Below the pieces are notes generated by a model that ran no database searches, was not told the DNA's origin, and saw nothing but the letters and a program-made list of their open reading frames with translations. From an uncultured Flavobacteriaceae bacterium (lineage in GTDB: Bacteria > Bacteroidota > Bacteroidia > Flavobacteriales > Flavobacteriaceae): a stretch of DNA of 64,000 bases. Made by a program: the position numbers and the translations under genes. Within the stretch, counting starts at the first letter, position 1. Each line of letters starts with the position of its first letter. Positions 51,815 through 60,259 of this stretch are shown one piece after another. Location of the stretch: assembly GCA_947500525.1 (NCBI GenBank), contig CANMSH010000001.1, forward strand, positions 186,001-250,000, in the 5' to 3' direction.

Positions 51815-53596
51815 ATGCAAAATCCTTTAGAATTTTATACACTGACGATACAACAATTTGAGCTAGAGCTGCAACAAATAAAAAAACACCTAGCCGCATC
51901 GAGTACGATACGGTTATTAGTGTTTTTAGCTTTTGTTTTTGGAATGTATTTCTTTTTTGGAAATGCTCAAGCCATGATTTTAACTGCTATTTTAGGTTTT
52001 GTATTATTTCTTTATCTAGTATCTAGACATACCGATCTGCAGTATAAAAGAGATCTTGTGGTGAAATTAATCGATATCAATACTACCGAGATTAAGGTGC
52101 TAAATAGAGATTATTTATCATTAGACGAAGGAAGCGAATTTGTAGATCCAACACATGCGTATAGCTATGATATCGATTTATTCGGAAGAGGTTCTTTCTT
52201 TCAATATATCAATAGGACTTCAATAAATGAGGGTAGAAAACAACTATTTAATACGTTAACTGAAAATAAGATTAACAACATTGAAAAGAAACAAGAAACT
52301 ATCAAAGAATTAGCATCAAAACCTAAATGGCGTCAACAGTTTTCTGCCATCGCAAGTCTCGTAAAAGTGCAGCACGCAACTAAAGATATCATAGATTGGA
52401 TACACAATTATAATGTGGTTTTTTCAAAATTTATACGTTTTTTGCCCACTATATTTTCAATAATTTCTGTTATTATTATTGGATTTGTAAGCTTCAACTT
52501 ACTTGATTTTAACATCTTGCTCATATGGTTTTTTATTGGACTCATAATTACAGGTGTATACTTTAAAAGAACAAATACGATTTATAAGGACGCCGACAAA
52601 GCTAAAGACACCTTTAAGCAGTATTATCAATTATTACATGAAATTGAAACTGTTTCATTTGAGTCAACAATTCTAAAAGAAAAACAAGCGGCTATCAAAA
52701 CTGAAACCAAAAAGGCCTCTTTAATTTTTGCCTCTTTTTCTAAAATTTTAGATGCACTCGATCAGCGAAATAATATTTTCATTGCAATTTTAGGCAATGG
52801 TCTTTTTTTAAGAGATACGCAGCAAGCTTATAAAGTAGAACAATGGATTCAAGCATACCGGACTAAAGTTGAAAATTGGTTTGATGTCATTGCTTTTTTT
52901 GACGCGCAAAATTCATTGAGCAATGTAGCTTTTAACCATCCTGACTATTGTTTTCCAAGCATCCACAAAACGACAGATGTAGTGAAAGCAGAAAATTTGG
53001 GTCATCCACTATTAAAGAGTGAACAGCGCATTGACAATGATTATCATATAAAACAAGAGGAATTTTTTATAATCACTGGTGCAAATATGGCGGGTAAAAG
53101 TACCTTTTTAAGAACAGTTTCTTTATCAATTATTATGGCCAATATTGGTCTTCCGGTTTGTGCCAAATCTTTTAAGTATTCACCTATTCAGTTAATTACT
53201 AGTATGCGTACAAGCGATTCTTTAGCAGACGATGCGTCATATTTCTTTTCTGAATTGAAACGTTTAAAATTTATTGTTGATAGTATAAGCAACACGACAT
53301 CAGAAAACAACTACTTTATCATTCTTGATGAAATTTTAAAAGGAACAAACAGCACTGATAAAGCAATTGGTTCCAAAAAATTTGTTCAAAAGCTCGTTGC
53401 TTCGAGTTCTACAGGGATTATAGCAACTCATGATTTAAGCTTATGCGAGATTGAAAAAGAGCTCCCTCAAATACAAAATTATTATTTTGATGCAGAAATA
53501 ATTAATGATGAACTTCACTTTGATTATAAACTAAAAGAAGGCATTTGTGAAAACATGAACGCTTCATTTTTACTAAAGAAAATGAAAATCGTTTGA
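51815..53596 (+). CDS. Membrane-anchored MutS-like ATPase
   Basis: 593 residues. Two membrane hairpins (about 30-70 and 210-255), then a MutS core/lever-like helical region (about 260-400) and ATPase domain with Walker A GANMAGKST near 422-430, SMRTSDSLADDASYFFSELKRL, and Walker B FIILDEILKGTN near 504, with THD late. Lacks mismatch-recognition domains, so it is not a repair MutS. Function unknown; last gene of the Moco operon, 5 nt after the moeB-like gene. Confidence 0.82.
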   Translation: MQNPLEFYTLTIQQFELELQQIKKHLAASSTIRLLVFLAFVFGMYFFFGNAQAMILTAILGFVLFLYLVSRHTDLQYKRDLVVKLIDINTTEIKVLNRDYLSLDEGSEFVDPTHAYSYDIDLFGRGSFFQYINRTSINEGRKQLFNTLTENKINNIEKKQETIKELASKPKWRQQFSAIASLVKVQHATKDIIDWIHNYNVVFSKFIRFLPTIFSIISVIIIGFVSFNLLDFNILLIWFFIGLIITGVYFKRTNTIYKDADKAKDTFKQYYQLLHEIETVSFESTILKEKQAAIKTETKKASLIFASFSKILDALDQRNNIFIAILGNGLFLRDTQQAYKVEQWIQAYRTKVENWFDVIAFFDAQNSLSNVAFNHPDYCFPSIHKTTDVVKAENLGHPLLKSEQRIDNDYHIKQEEFFIITGANMAGKSTFLRTVSLSIIMANIGLPVCAKSFKYSPIQLITSMRTSDSLADDASYFFSELKRLKFIVDSISNTTSENNYFIILDEILKGTNSTDKAIGSKKFVQKLVASSSTGIIATHDLSLCEIEKELPQIQNYYFDAEIINDELHFDYKLKEGICENMNASFLLKKMKIV

Positions 53597-53635
53597 TCCT
53601 TAAAAAATAGTTTATGTTTTAAAGACTAAATGTTA

Positions 53636-53643
53636 TAAATTTG
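53636..53643 (+). promoter_or_regulatory. -7-like box upstream of the second NadR-like gene
   Basis: TAAATTTG matches TAnnTTTG, 75 nt before the ATG at 53719. No TTG at standard spacing. Confidence 0.35.
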
Positions 53644-53718
53644 AACCGCTGATCTACCCCTTTACATTGAGTTTGTCACTACGTTGAATTCGTAAATATG
53701 CGTGGTAAAAAGGGAAAT

Positions 53719-54369
53719 ATGGAAAAAAAACTTTTACAAAAGCCCATTAATGTTGTCAAAATAGTACTTTTTGGGCCAGAATCTACAGGGAAAACAACAT
53801 TAGCCAATCAATTGGCCTATCATTATCAAACAGTTTGGGCTCCAGAATACGCTAGAACTTACCTTCAAAAAAAATGGAATAATAAACGTCAAGTATGCGA
53901 ACATAAAGATTTAATGCCAATTGCTATTGGACAAATGAAGTTAGAAAACAAACTGGCAAAAAGAGCCGATAAACTGCTCATATGTGATACCGACTTGTTG
54001 GAAACAAAGGTATATTCTGAAGAATATTATGATGGAATTGTAGACCCTGCAATAGAAAGTGCAGCCGAAAAAAATGAATATGATCTCTACTTACTTACCT
54101 ATATAGATATTCCTTGGAAATTAGATAGTATTCGTGACCGTCCTGGTCAGCGTGAAGACATGTTTAACGCCTTTGAAAATGCACTAAAAAAATACAATCG
54201 CCCTTATATATTATTAAAGGGAGGTGAAGAAGAGCGCTTTAAAGAGGCAGTAAAAAGCATTGATGAAGTGCTTGCAAAGAAACAAGACTTGTTCAACTAT
54301 TCACAGTCTGAGAATATCGAAGTTAAGAGAAAAAGTTTCTTTCGAAAGTTTTTTAATTTTGGCGATTAA
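53719..54369 (+). CDS. NadR-like ribosylnicotinamide kinase, second copy
   Basis: 216 residues from ATG 53719, where the protein lines up with its paralogue at 60-716 (both start MEKKL-x-QK). The P-loop GPESTGKT, VWAPEYAR, AIGQMKLEN, LLICDTDLLETKVYSEEYY and FENALKKYNRPYILLKG are shared almost without change. The C-terminus differs. No PnuC transporter is adjacent. An ATG 21 nt upstream is the alternative start. Converges on the L,D-transpeptidase gene with a 4-nt overlap. Confidence 0.8.
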   Translation: MEKKLLQKPINVVKIVLFGPESTGKTTLANQLAYHYQTVWAPEYARTYLQKKWNNKRQVCEHKDLMPIAIGQMKLENKLAKRADKLLICDTDLLETKVYSEEYYDGIVDPAIESAAEKNEYDLYLLTYIDIPWKLDSIRDRPGQREDMFNAFENALKKYNRPYILLKGGEEERFKEAVKSIDEVLAKKQDLFNYSQSENIEVKRKSFFRKFFNFGD

Positions 54370-55013
54370 TTAAACGAATATAAAAGCACATTTTCATTTT
54401 TCTTTAAAATTGTATCAAGTTCATCTAAGAACTTAATGGATACAGTAGGGCAACCCCAACTCATAACAAGTGGTTTTGGATATATTTCTTTATCTGGCAC
54501 ATGCTTCCAAGCATGCAACACTACCACTCTTTTACGCATATTCTTATTTGTAGATTCTAATCCGTCTATCCAATATTTGTAATTTTTACCCCATTTACTA
54601 TATGCTCTTTCTCCTAATACCGCCATCCCCAATGAAGTGCATAAACTCTCACTGGTATTGCTAAAGTTAGTCGCGTTTTCATCGTTTTTCGACTCGTTTT
54701 TACAACTTCCGTGACAGACTAACGCTTTTTTTATAATTTTAGATTTTTTCAAATCAACCACAAAAAAACGATTTTTACCACTATGTAATCCATAATCAAT
54801 CATAAATGCGATCGAATCATTTTTACGGTTTTTTTTTGCGAAATCTTTAAGATATTCAATCTTTGAAGTGTAATTTTTTTCCTTGGTAACAATTCTTGAT
54901 GAATTTTTTTGAGTCAAGGTAGCTGCCGAAGATTTTCTCTCTGAACAAGAAAAAAAAGAAAAGAGTAGTAATAGCCAAATTACCCTATTTAACTTTGCTT
55001 TAAGCTGTCTCAT
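54366..55013 (-). CDS. L,D-transpeptidase-like lipoprotein (YkuD superfamily)
   Basis: 215 residues from ATG 55013, which opens a lipoprotein signal (VIWLLLLFSFFSCS). The catalytic region is MSWGCPTVSIKFLDEL with Cys after Gly, preceded by VVVLHAWKH; the family is the murein L,D-transpeptidase catalytic domain type of Bacteroidetes. It could crosslink peptidoglycan or attach proteins. Its ATG overlaps the moaE stop (ATGA), although its role seems unrelated to cofactor synthesis. Confidence 0.82.
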   Translation of the reverse strand: MRQLKAKLNRVIWLLLLFSFFSCSERKSSAATLTQKNSSRIVTKEKNYTSKIEYLKDFAKKNRKNDSIAFMIDYGLHSGKNRFFVVDLKKSKIIKKALVCHGSCKNESKNDENATNFSNTSESLCTSLGMAVLGERAYSKWGKNYKYWIDGLESTNKNMRKRVVVLHAWKHVPDKEIYPKPLVMSWGCPTVSIKFLDELDTILKKNENVLLYSFN

Positions 55014-55432
55014 GGTGTCGCATTTACCCAAACTTCGCCATCTACAAAATGCTCTTTTTTCCAAATGGGTACCGCCTCTTTTAACGTATCAATTGCAAAT
55101 TGGCAAGCGGCAAAAGCAGCCTTACGATGCGGCGAAGCAACTGCTATAATCACTGGAATGTCTCCTATCAACAATTCTCCTTCTGCGTGATGAATTGCAA
55201 TGTTTAGAATATCGAAATTCTTCAAAGCACTATCTGCTATTTTTTGCATTTCCTTCGTCGCCATGGGTTTATATGTCGAAAAATCTAAGAGAGTAACCTC
55301 TTTTGCTTTAGTACTATTTCTAACTGTACCTACGAAAAGAGCAATACCTCCGCAAGACGGATCTCTTACAAAATCATAACACGCTTGTAAATTAAGTTTT
55401 TCTTTAGTAATTAATATAGAAGAATTCACCAT
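55010..55432 (-). CDS. moaE: Molybdopterin synthase catalytic subunit
   Basis: 140 residues. GGIALFVGTVRNSTK, LDFSTYKPMATKEM, AIHHAEGELLIGD, ASPHRKAAFAACQFAIDTLKEAVPIWKKEHF and WVN are the family motifs, including the catalytic lysine in WKKE. It transfers two sulfurs from MoaD thiocarboxylate to cPMP. Its partner moaD is on the same strand but separated by an opposing gene. Coupled by ATGA to the transpeptidase gene. Confidence 0.95.
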   Translation of the reverse strand: MVNSSILITKEKLNLQACYDFVRDPSCGGIALFVGTVRNSTKAKEVTLLDFSTYKPMATKEMQKIADSALKNFDILNIAIHHAEGELLIGDIPVIIAVASPHRKAAFAACQFAIDTLKEAVPIWKKEHFVDGEVWVNATP

Positions 55433-55475
55433 CTTTTTTTATCAAAATATATACCAAAGTTAAGGAATCAGGTTG

Positions 55476-55483
55476 TACTTTTG
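55476..55483 (+). promoter_or_regulatory. -7 box for the DUF3817 gene
   Basis: TACTTTTG matches TAnnTTTG, 19 nt before the ATG at 55503. Confidence 0.45.
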
Positions 55484-55502
55484 CCTTCAATATTTCTATC
55501 TT

Positions 55503-55778
55503 ATGAAGAATACGTTTAGAGTAGTCAGTATATTAGAAGGTCTATCTTACATTTTGTTACTATTTATAGCAACTCCAATTAAATACCTTGCTCATGATGA
55601 ATCTTATGTTAAACTCTTAGGTATGCCACATGGACTTTTGTTCGTTGCCTATATTGTACTCGCTTTTCTTATAAAAGATCATTTACAGTGGGATACGAAA
55701 ACACTGTTCATTGTTTTGGCAGCTTCCGTAATTCCCTTTGGTACTTTTTATATTGACAAGAAATATTTAAGAGATTAA
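55503..55778 (+). CDS. DUF3817 small membrane protein
   Basis: 91 residues from ATG 55503 with three helices. FRVVSILEGLSYILLLFIATPIKYL, then GMPHGLLFVAYIVLAFLI, is the DUF3817 signature. Function unknown. It sits on the + strand between moaE and moaD, which are both on the - strand, and its stop overlaps the moaD stop by 4 nt. A TTG at 55473 lies upstream of the -7 box and was rejected. Confidence 0.82.
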   Translation: MKNTFRVVSILEGLSYILLLFIATPIKYLAHDESYVKLLGMPHGLLFVAYIVLAFLIKDHLQWDTKTLFIVLAASVIPFGTFYIDKKYLRD

Positions 55779-56017
55779 CCTCCACTCACTGGTGGAATCA
55801 AGGCCACAATATCATTTTCTTGAATTGTATACCCGTTTTCAGCATAGGCCTCGTTAATGGCAATAGCATAATTTTTATATTGCTCAAGACTCGGATAATC
55901 AACCATTAGATCTTGTCTAAGGTTTGTCAGGGAAATTCCAGGAACAATCTCTCTATGTAGTTTGTTTTCACCTACAACATCACGCAAAATTCCAAAAAGT
56001 AAGATCTCTATCTGCAT
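55775..56017 (-). CDS. moaD: Molybdopterin synthase sulfur carrier subunit
   Basis: 80-residue ubiquitin-like protein ending VALIPPVSGG, with the C-terminal Gly-Gly that is adenylated and thiocarboxylated. The start MQIEILLFGILRDVVG is typical. It would be charged by the MoeB-like protein at 50712-51809 and work with MoaE. The 5' end is 23 nt from the SulP -7 box on the opposite strand. Confidence 0.93.
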   Translation of the reverse strand: MQIEILLFGILRDVVGENKLHREIVPGISLTNLRQDLMVDYPSLEQYKNYAIAINEAYAENGYTIQENDIVALIPPVSGG

Positions 56018-56040
56018 AAATCAAAGTTATTAAAATCTAG

Positions 56041-56048
56041 TACATTTG
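56041..56048 (+). promoter_or_regulatory. -7 box for the SulP transporter
   Basis: TACATTTG matches TAnnTTTG, 21 nt before the TTG start at 56070. Confidence 0.45.
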
Positions 56049-56069
56049 CTATATCAAATAACGAATTCT

Positions 56070-57797
56070 TTGAAAAAAATATTCCCAATATTAGATTGGT
56101 TGCCCAATTACAAAGCTTCTTATTTAAAAGGTGATTTATTTGCGGGATTAACAGTGGGTATTATTCTTATACCACAGGGAATTGCCTATGCTATTATTGC
56201 GGGATTACCGCCAATTTATGGTTTGTATACGGCGTTGGTTCCTCAAATTATGTATGCTATTTTTGGTACCTCTAGACAATTAGCTACTGGTCCTGTAGCC
56301 ATAGATTCGCTAATTGTAGCGGCAGGAGTTTCGACACTAGCAATAGCAGATGGTGAAAATTATATTGCTGTTGTGCTCGCTTTGACACTTATGGTGGGTT
56401 GTATTCAAATAATTGTTGGAGCCTTTAGACTTGGGTTCATTGTTAACTTTTTGTCAAAGCCAGTACTTACTGGATTTGTTACTGCCGCAGCCTTGATTAT
56501 TGGTTTTAATCAATTTAAAGGTCTTTTAGGGGTCGATATTGAACGAAGTAATCGGATTCAATATATTATTCAAAATGTATTCGAAAAAATAACAAATATT
56601 CATTGGAAAAGTCTCTTGCTGGGTGGTGCATCAATACTAATAATTTATGGTCTTAGGAAAGTGCACAAAAAAATTCCGGGCCCTTTATTAGTTGTCATTT
56701 TAGGGATTTTACTGATGAAATGGTTTACTAATTATTTTGAAGGTGTAGCCATCGTAAAGGATATTCCAAAAGGATTACCTCCTTTTGAGATTCCAACAAT
56801 TAACTACGAACTCTTTTTAAAACTAATTCCTGTTGCATTAACACTTGCGTTTATTGGATTTTTACAAGGTATTTCGATTGCAAAGGTGTTAGATGACGAT
56901 AATCCAGAGTCTAAATTGAATGCGAATAAAGAGCTTATTGCTCTTGGTATGGGTAACATTATGGGGTCTCTTTTTAGCTCATATTCTTCTACAGGGAGTT
57001 TCTCAAGATCGGCCATTAATAAAGAGGTAGGCGCCAAAACTACGATGTCAAATTTAATTGCGGCATTTTTTATTTTGTTGACCTTATTATTTTTTACTCC
57101 GGTATTTTATTACCTACCAAAAACAATATTAGCGGCTATAATTATTGTTGCTGTCTTTAGTCTTATCAAGGTGAAAGACATTCAATTTTTATGGAAAAGT
57201 AATCGCAAAGATTTTATCATGATGTTAGTTACCTTTAGTATCACTTTAACAGTAGGTATAAAAGAAGGCATTATAATCGGCGTTTTGCTATCTATTTTTG
57301 CTGTTATTTTTGAAACCTCTAGGCCACATATGGCGATTTTAGGGAAAGTGCCAGGGACCACCCATTTTTATAGAAATTTAAATCGTTTTGATGAAGTTAT
57401 AATTTATGATGAAATTTTAATTGTTCGTTTTGATGCGCAGTTGTATTTCGCCAATTCTACTTATTTTAAAGACAAATTAGAAGAGTTTGTCAAATTAAAA
57501 GGAGATAAATTAAAGCTCATTATCATCGATGCAGAAGTAATCAATAATATTGATAGTAGTGGAATCGCTACCCTTGATACTATTTTGGATCGGTATGCAA
57601 AACGTGGGTTGAAAATATATTTTACCAGTATCAAAGGCCCAGTAAGAGACGCTTTGGCAAAAAGTAATCTAATCGATAAGATTGGCTTAGAAAATTGCTT
57701 TATGAGTATTCAAAGTGGTGTTGATCATTTTGAAAAGGGAGATGCCGAATTTAAACGAGCATATACAAGATATGTGCATCAAGCAAATGCAAATTAA
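56070..57797 (+). CDS. SulP-family anion transporter with STAS domain
   Basis: 575 residues from TTG 56070, which gives the usual start (M-KKIFPILDWLPNYK); a TTG at 56046 lies inside the promoter box. Membrane domain: GLTVGIILIPQGIAYAIIAGLPPIYGLYTALVP, TGPVAIDSLIVAAG, STGSFSRSAINKEVGAKT. The C-terminal STAS domain begins near residue 450 (DEILIVRFDAQLYFANSTYF). Probably sulfate or another anion; bicarbonate is possible. Neighbours are sulfur genes. Confidence 0.92.
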   Translation: MKKIFPILDWLPNYKASYLKGDLFAGLTVGIILIPQGIAYAIIAGLPPIYGLYTALVPQIMYAIFGTSRQLATGPVAIDSLIVAAGVSTLAIADGENYIAVVLALTLMVGCIQIIVGAFRLGFIVNFLSKPVLTGFVTAAALIIGFNQFKGLLGVDIERSNRIQYIIQNVFEKITNIHWKSLLLGGASILIIYGLRKVHKKIPGPLLVVILGILLMKWFTNYFEGVAIVKDIPKGLPPFEIPTINYELFLKLIPVALTLAFIGFLQGISIAKVLDDDNPESKLNANKELIALGMGNIMGSLFSSYSSTGSFSRSAINKEVGAKTTMSNLIAAFFILLTLLFFTPVFYYLPKTILAAIIIVAVFSLIKVKDIQFLWKSNRKDFIMMLVTFSITLTVGIKEGIIIGVLLSIFAVIFETSRPHMAILGKVPGTTHFYRNLNRFDEVIIYDEILIVRFDAQLYFANSTYFKDKLEEFVKLKGDKLKLIIIDAEVINNIDSSGIATLDTILDRYAKRGLKIYFTSIKGPVRDALAKSNLIDKIGLENCFMSIQSGVDHFEKGDAEFKRAYTRYVHQANAN

Positions 57798-57806
57798 CAT
57801 AATAAT

Positions 57807-57850
57807 GTGACTAATATCACATAGCAAAACTCCAATAATATGTAGTTTTG
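57807..57850 (+). promoter_or_regulatory. CRP-consensus site and promoter of the persulfide dioxygenase fusion
   Basis: TGTGA-N6-TCACA (57807-57822) is identical to the E. coli CRP consensus half-sites and spacing. The -7 box TAGTTTTG is at 57843-57850; the dyad centre is 28.5 nt before it, consistent with a class II-like activator position replacing the -33 element. Confidence 0.7.
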
Positions 57851-57869
57851 TATTAAACGTAGACAGATT

Positions 57870-59279
57870 ATGAACATAGAACAGATATATACAGGGTGCT
57901 TAGCTCAAGGAGCGTATTATATAGAAAGTAATGGTGAAGTTGCTATTATTGATCCTTTGCGCGAAGTGAACCCATATATTCAACGTGCCAAAAAAGATGG
58001 TGCAAGCATAAAATACATTTTTGAGACTCACTTTCATGCCGATTTTGTAAGTGGACATGTCACCTTAGCGGAAAAAACAGGTGCTACTATTGTCTTTGGC
58101 CCTGAAGCCGAAACGACTTTTGAGTCGCATATTGCTGAAGATGGTGAAATTTTTACCTTAGGAAATATTACAATTACGGCATTGCATACACCTGGGCATA
58201 CAATGGAAAGTACGACCTATTTGTTGAAAGACAACAACAATAACGACCATGCAATTTTTAGTGGAGATACGCTTTTCTTAGGTGATGTCGGACGTCCAGA
58301 TTTAGCTCAAAAAGCGGCTCATATGACGCAAGAAGAGTTAGCAGGCACTTTATATGATAGTTTACGAACGAAAATAATGCCTTTGGCAGATACCGTAATT
58401 GTATACCCAGCTCATGGAGCCGGATCTGCATGTGGCAAAAATCTAAGTAAAGAAACAGTTGGTACAATTGGAGAACAAAAGAAAACAAACTATGCACTCC
58501 GTGAAGATATGACCAAGGAAGAGTTTGTGAAAGAAGTGACTGACGGATTATTACCGCCCCCATCTTATTTTCCACTAAATGTAAAACTTAACAAAGAAGG
58601 GTATGAAAGTATCGACAAGATAATTGACAAAGGTACACGCGCGTTGTCTCCCGATGAATTTGAACAACTAGCAAATGAAAACGATGCCTTAGTCTTAGAT
58701 GTACGTCATCAATCAGAATTTATAAAAGGGTTTATTCCCCGCTCAATTTTTATTGGTATTGATGGTGGTTTTGCACCTTGGGTAGGCGCCTTGATTAAGG
58801 ACATTGAACAGCCTATTTTACTCGTAACTCCCGAAGGTAGAGAAGAAGAAACAGTGACTAGATTGTCGCGCGTAGGTTTCGATAATACCTTAGGGTATTT
58901 AAGCGGGAGTTTTACTGCCTGGAAAAATGCGAAGAAAGAAATAGATACCTTAGAATCGATAAGTGCAGATACCTTAGCTACAAAAATATTAAACGAAAAT
59001 GCTGCTGTATTTGATGTTCGTAAACCGGGAGAATATGAAAGTGAACATATTGTTGATGCGCCTAGTACTCCTCTAGATTTTCTAAATGATCATATTTCTA
59101 AATTTCCTAAAAAAACACCTTTCTACGTGCATTGCGCCGGAGGCTATCGATCGGTTATTGCCGCTTCTATTTTAAAAGCGCGCGGGTTTCATAATGTCAT
59201 TGATATTGCTGGAGGTTTTGGAGCTATAAAAAATACCGATATAAAAAAAACAACCTATGTGTGTCCAACAACACTCTAG
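57870..59279 (+). CDS. Persulfide dioxygenase-like MBL protein fused to two rhodanese domains
   Basis: 469 residues. N-terminal metallo-beta-lactamase fold of the ETHE1 type: FETHFHADFVSGH, LHTPGHTMEST, FSGDTLFLGDVGRPDL and YPAHGAGSACG. First rhodanese domain (about 270-350) has VTPEGREEET in place of the active-site Cys loop, so it is probably inactive. Second rhodanese (about 365-465) has Cys in VHCAGGYRSVIAAS. It would oxidise glutathione or other low-molecular-weight persulfide to sulfite and shuttle sulfane sulfur. A CRP-consensus site lies upstream. Confidence 0.92.
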   Translation: MNIEQIYTGCLAQGAYYIESNGEVAIIDPLREVNPYIQRAKKDGASIKYIFETHFHADFVSGHVTLAEKTGATIVFGPEAETTFESHIAEDGEIFTLGNITITALHTPGHTMESTTYLLKDNNNNDHAIFSGDTLFLGDVGRPDLAQKAAHMTQEELAGTLYDSLRTKIMPLADTVIVYPAHGAGSACGKNLSKETVGTIGEQKKTNYALREDMTKEEFVKEVTDGLLPPPSYFPLNVKLNKEGYESIDKIIDKGTRALSPDEFEQLANENDALVLDVRHQSEFIKGFIPRSIFIGIDGGFAPWVGALIKDIEQPILLVTPEGREEETVTRLSRVGFDNTLGYLSGSFTAWKNAKKEIDTLESISADTLATKILNENAAVFDVRKPGEYESEHIVDAPSTPLDFLNDHISKFPKKTPFYVHCAGGYRSVIAASILKARGFHNVIDIAGGFGAIKNTDIKKTTYVCPTTL

Positions 59280-59309
59280 TTATTTGTTAGAAGTATAAAA
59301 AATCAAATT

Positions 59310-59822
59310 ATGATAAAATATCTGTTGCTATATGCTTTGGTAGCTATTATTTCATCTACAGTATATACGCAAACCAAGGTTTCTGAAAATATTTTGACCT
59401 TAGACAGTCTTGCGACGAGCCCGAAGGCAACACTAAACGACGTTGCTTGGATTTCAGGAAACTGGAAAGGAAAAGCCTTTGGTGGTATTACAGAAGAAAA
59501 TTGGAGTGAACCTTCTGGAGATTCTATGATGGCCGCTTTTAAACTTATTGTAGACAACAAGGTGAACTTTTACGAAATAGAAATTATCCGTCAAGTTAAA
59601 GAATCTTTAATCTTACAACTGAAACATTTCAGTGGTTCTTTAAAAGGTTGGGAATCTAAAGATGAAACCGTTGACTTTCCCTTGGTTAAAATTGATAAGA
59701 ATATAGCCTATTTTGATGGTATGACTTTTGAAAAAGTAAACACTAACGAAATGAATGTATATGTACTTATGCATGATAAAAATGGTAGTGCTAGTGAACT
59801 AAAATTCAATTACAAAAAATGA
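59310..59822 (+). CDS. DUF6265 family secreted protein
   Basis: 170 residues with a signal peptide (MIKYLLLYALVAIISSTVYTQ). LNDVAWISGNWKGKAFGGITEENWSEPSGDSMMAAFKL and LQLKHFSGSLKGWESKDETV match the DUF6265 family, a lipocalin-like beta barrel of unknown function. Its stop overlaps the rhodanese lipoprotein start by 4 nt, so the two are made together. Confidence 0.8.
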   Translation: MIKYLLLYALVAIISSTVYTQTKVSENILTLDSLATSPKATLNDVAWISGNWKGKAFGGITEENWSEPSGDSMMAAFKLIVDNKVNFYEIEIIRQVKESLILQLKHFSGSLKGWESKDETVDFPLVKIDKNIAYFDGMTFEKVNTNEMNVYVLMHDKNGSASELKFNYKK

Positions 59823-60226
59823 AATCAATAAAAGTATTACTCTTCTTATGTTTTGCAGTTCTTTTTTCTTGTAAAGAAAATAAGGTTGAAGCACAAAAAG
59901 CGAATCACGAGCAGCAAAAAATTAGTGTAACCGATCTTAAAACAAAAATTGAACATGAAACTTTGCAATTAATTGACGTTCGAACACCAAATGAATATAA
60001 AGAAGGACATATTGCCTACGCTCAAAATGTGAATTTCTATGATTCTGATTTTTTGACCCAATTAAACAAACTCGACAAAAATAAACCGGTCTATTTATAT
60101 TGTAAAAGTGGCGGTAGAAGCGCCAAGGCCTCAAAACAATTGCATAAAGCTGGTTTCAAAGTACTTTACGATGTTACAGGTGGTTTTTCAGCATGGGAAA
60201 CAGCTGGTTTTTCGATAAAAAAATAA
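59819..60226 (+). CDS. Rhodanese-like lipoprotein
   Basis: 135 residues. Lipoprotein signal with FAVLFSC (Cys18), then one rhodanese domain: LIDVRTPNEYKEGHIAYAQNV, the active-site YCKSGGRSAKASKQL and GGFSAWE. Likely handles sulfane sulfur or redox in the periplasm. Coupled to DUF6265 and close to the persulfide dioxygenase, so part of the sulfur set. Confidence 0.9.
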   Translation: MKSIKVLLFLCFAVLFSCKENKVEAQKANHEQQKISVTDLKTKIEHETLQLIDVRTPNEYKEGHIAYAQNVNFYDSDFLTQLNKLDKNKPVYLYCKSGGRSAKASKQLHKAGFKVLYDVTGGFSAWETAGFSIKK

Positions 60227-60259
60227 CAATGAACCTCGTAGATTTTCTCATATACATCG

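Noticed and set aside
51815-53596. MutS-like gene as mismatch repair mutS
   Set aside because: It lacks mismatch-binding domains and has membrane segments, so naming it mutS would mislead.
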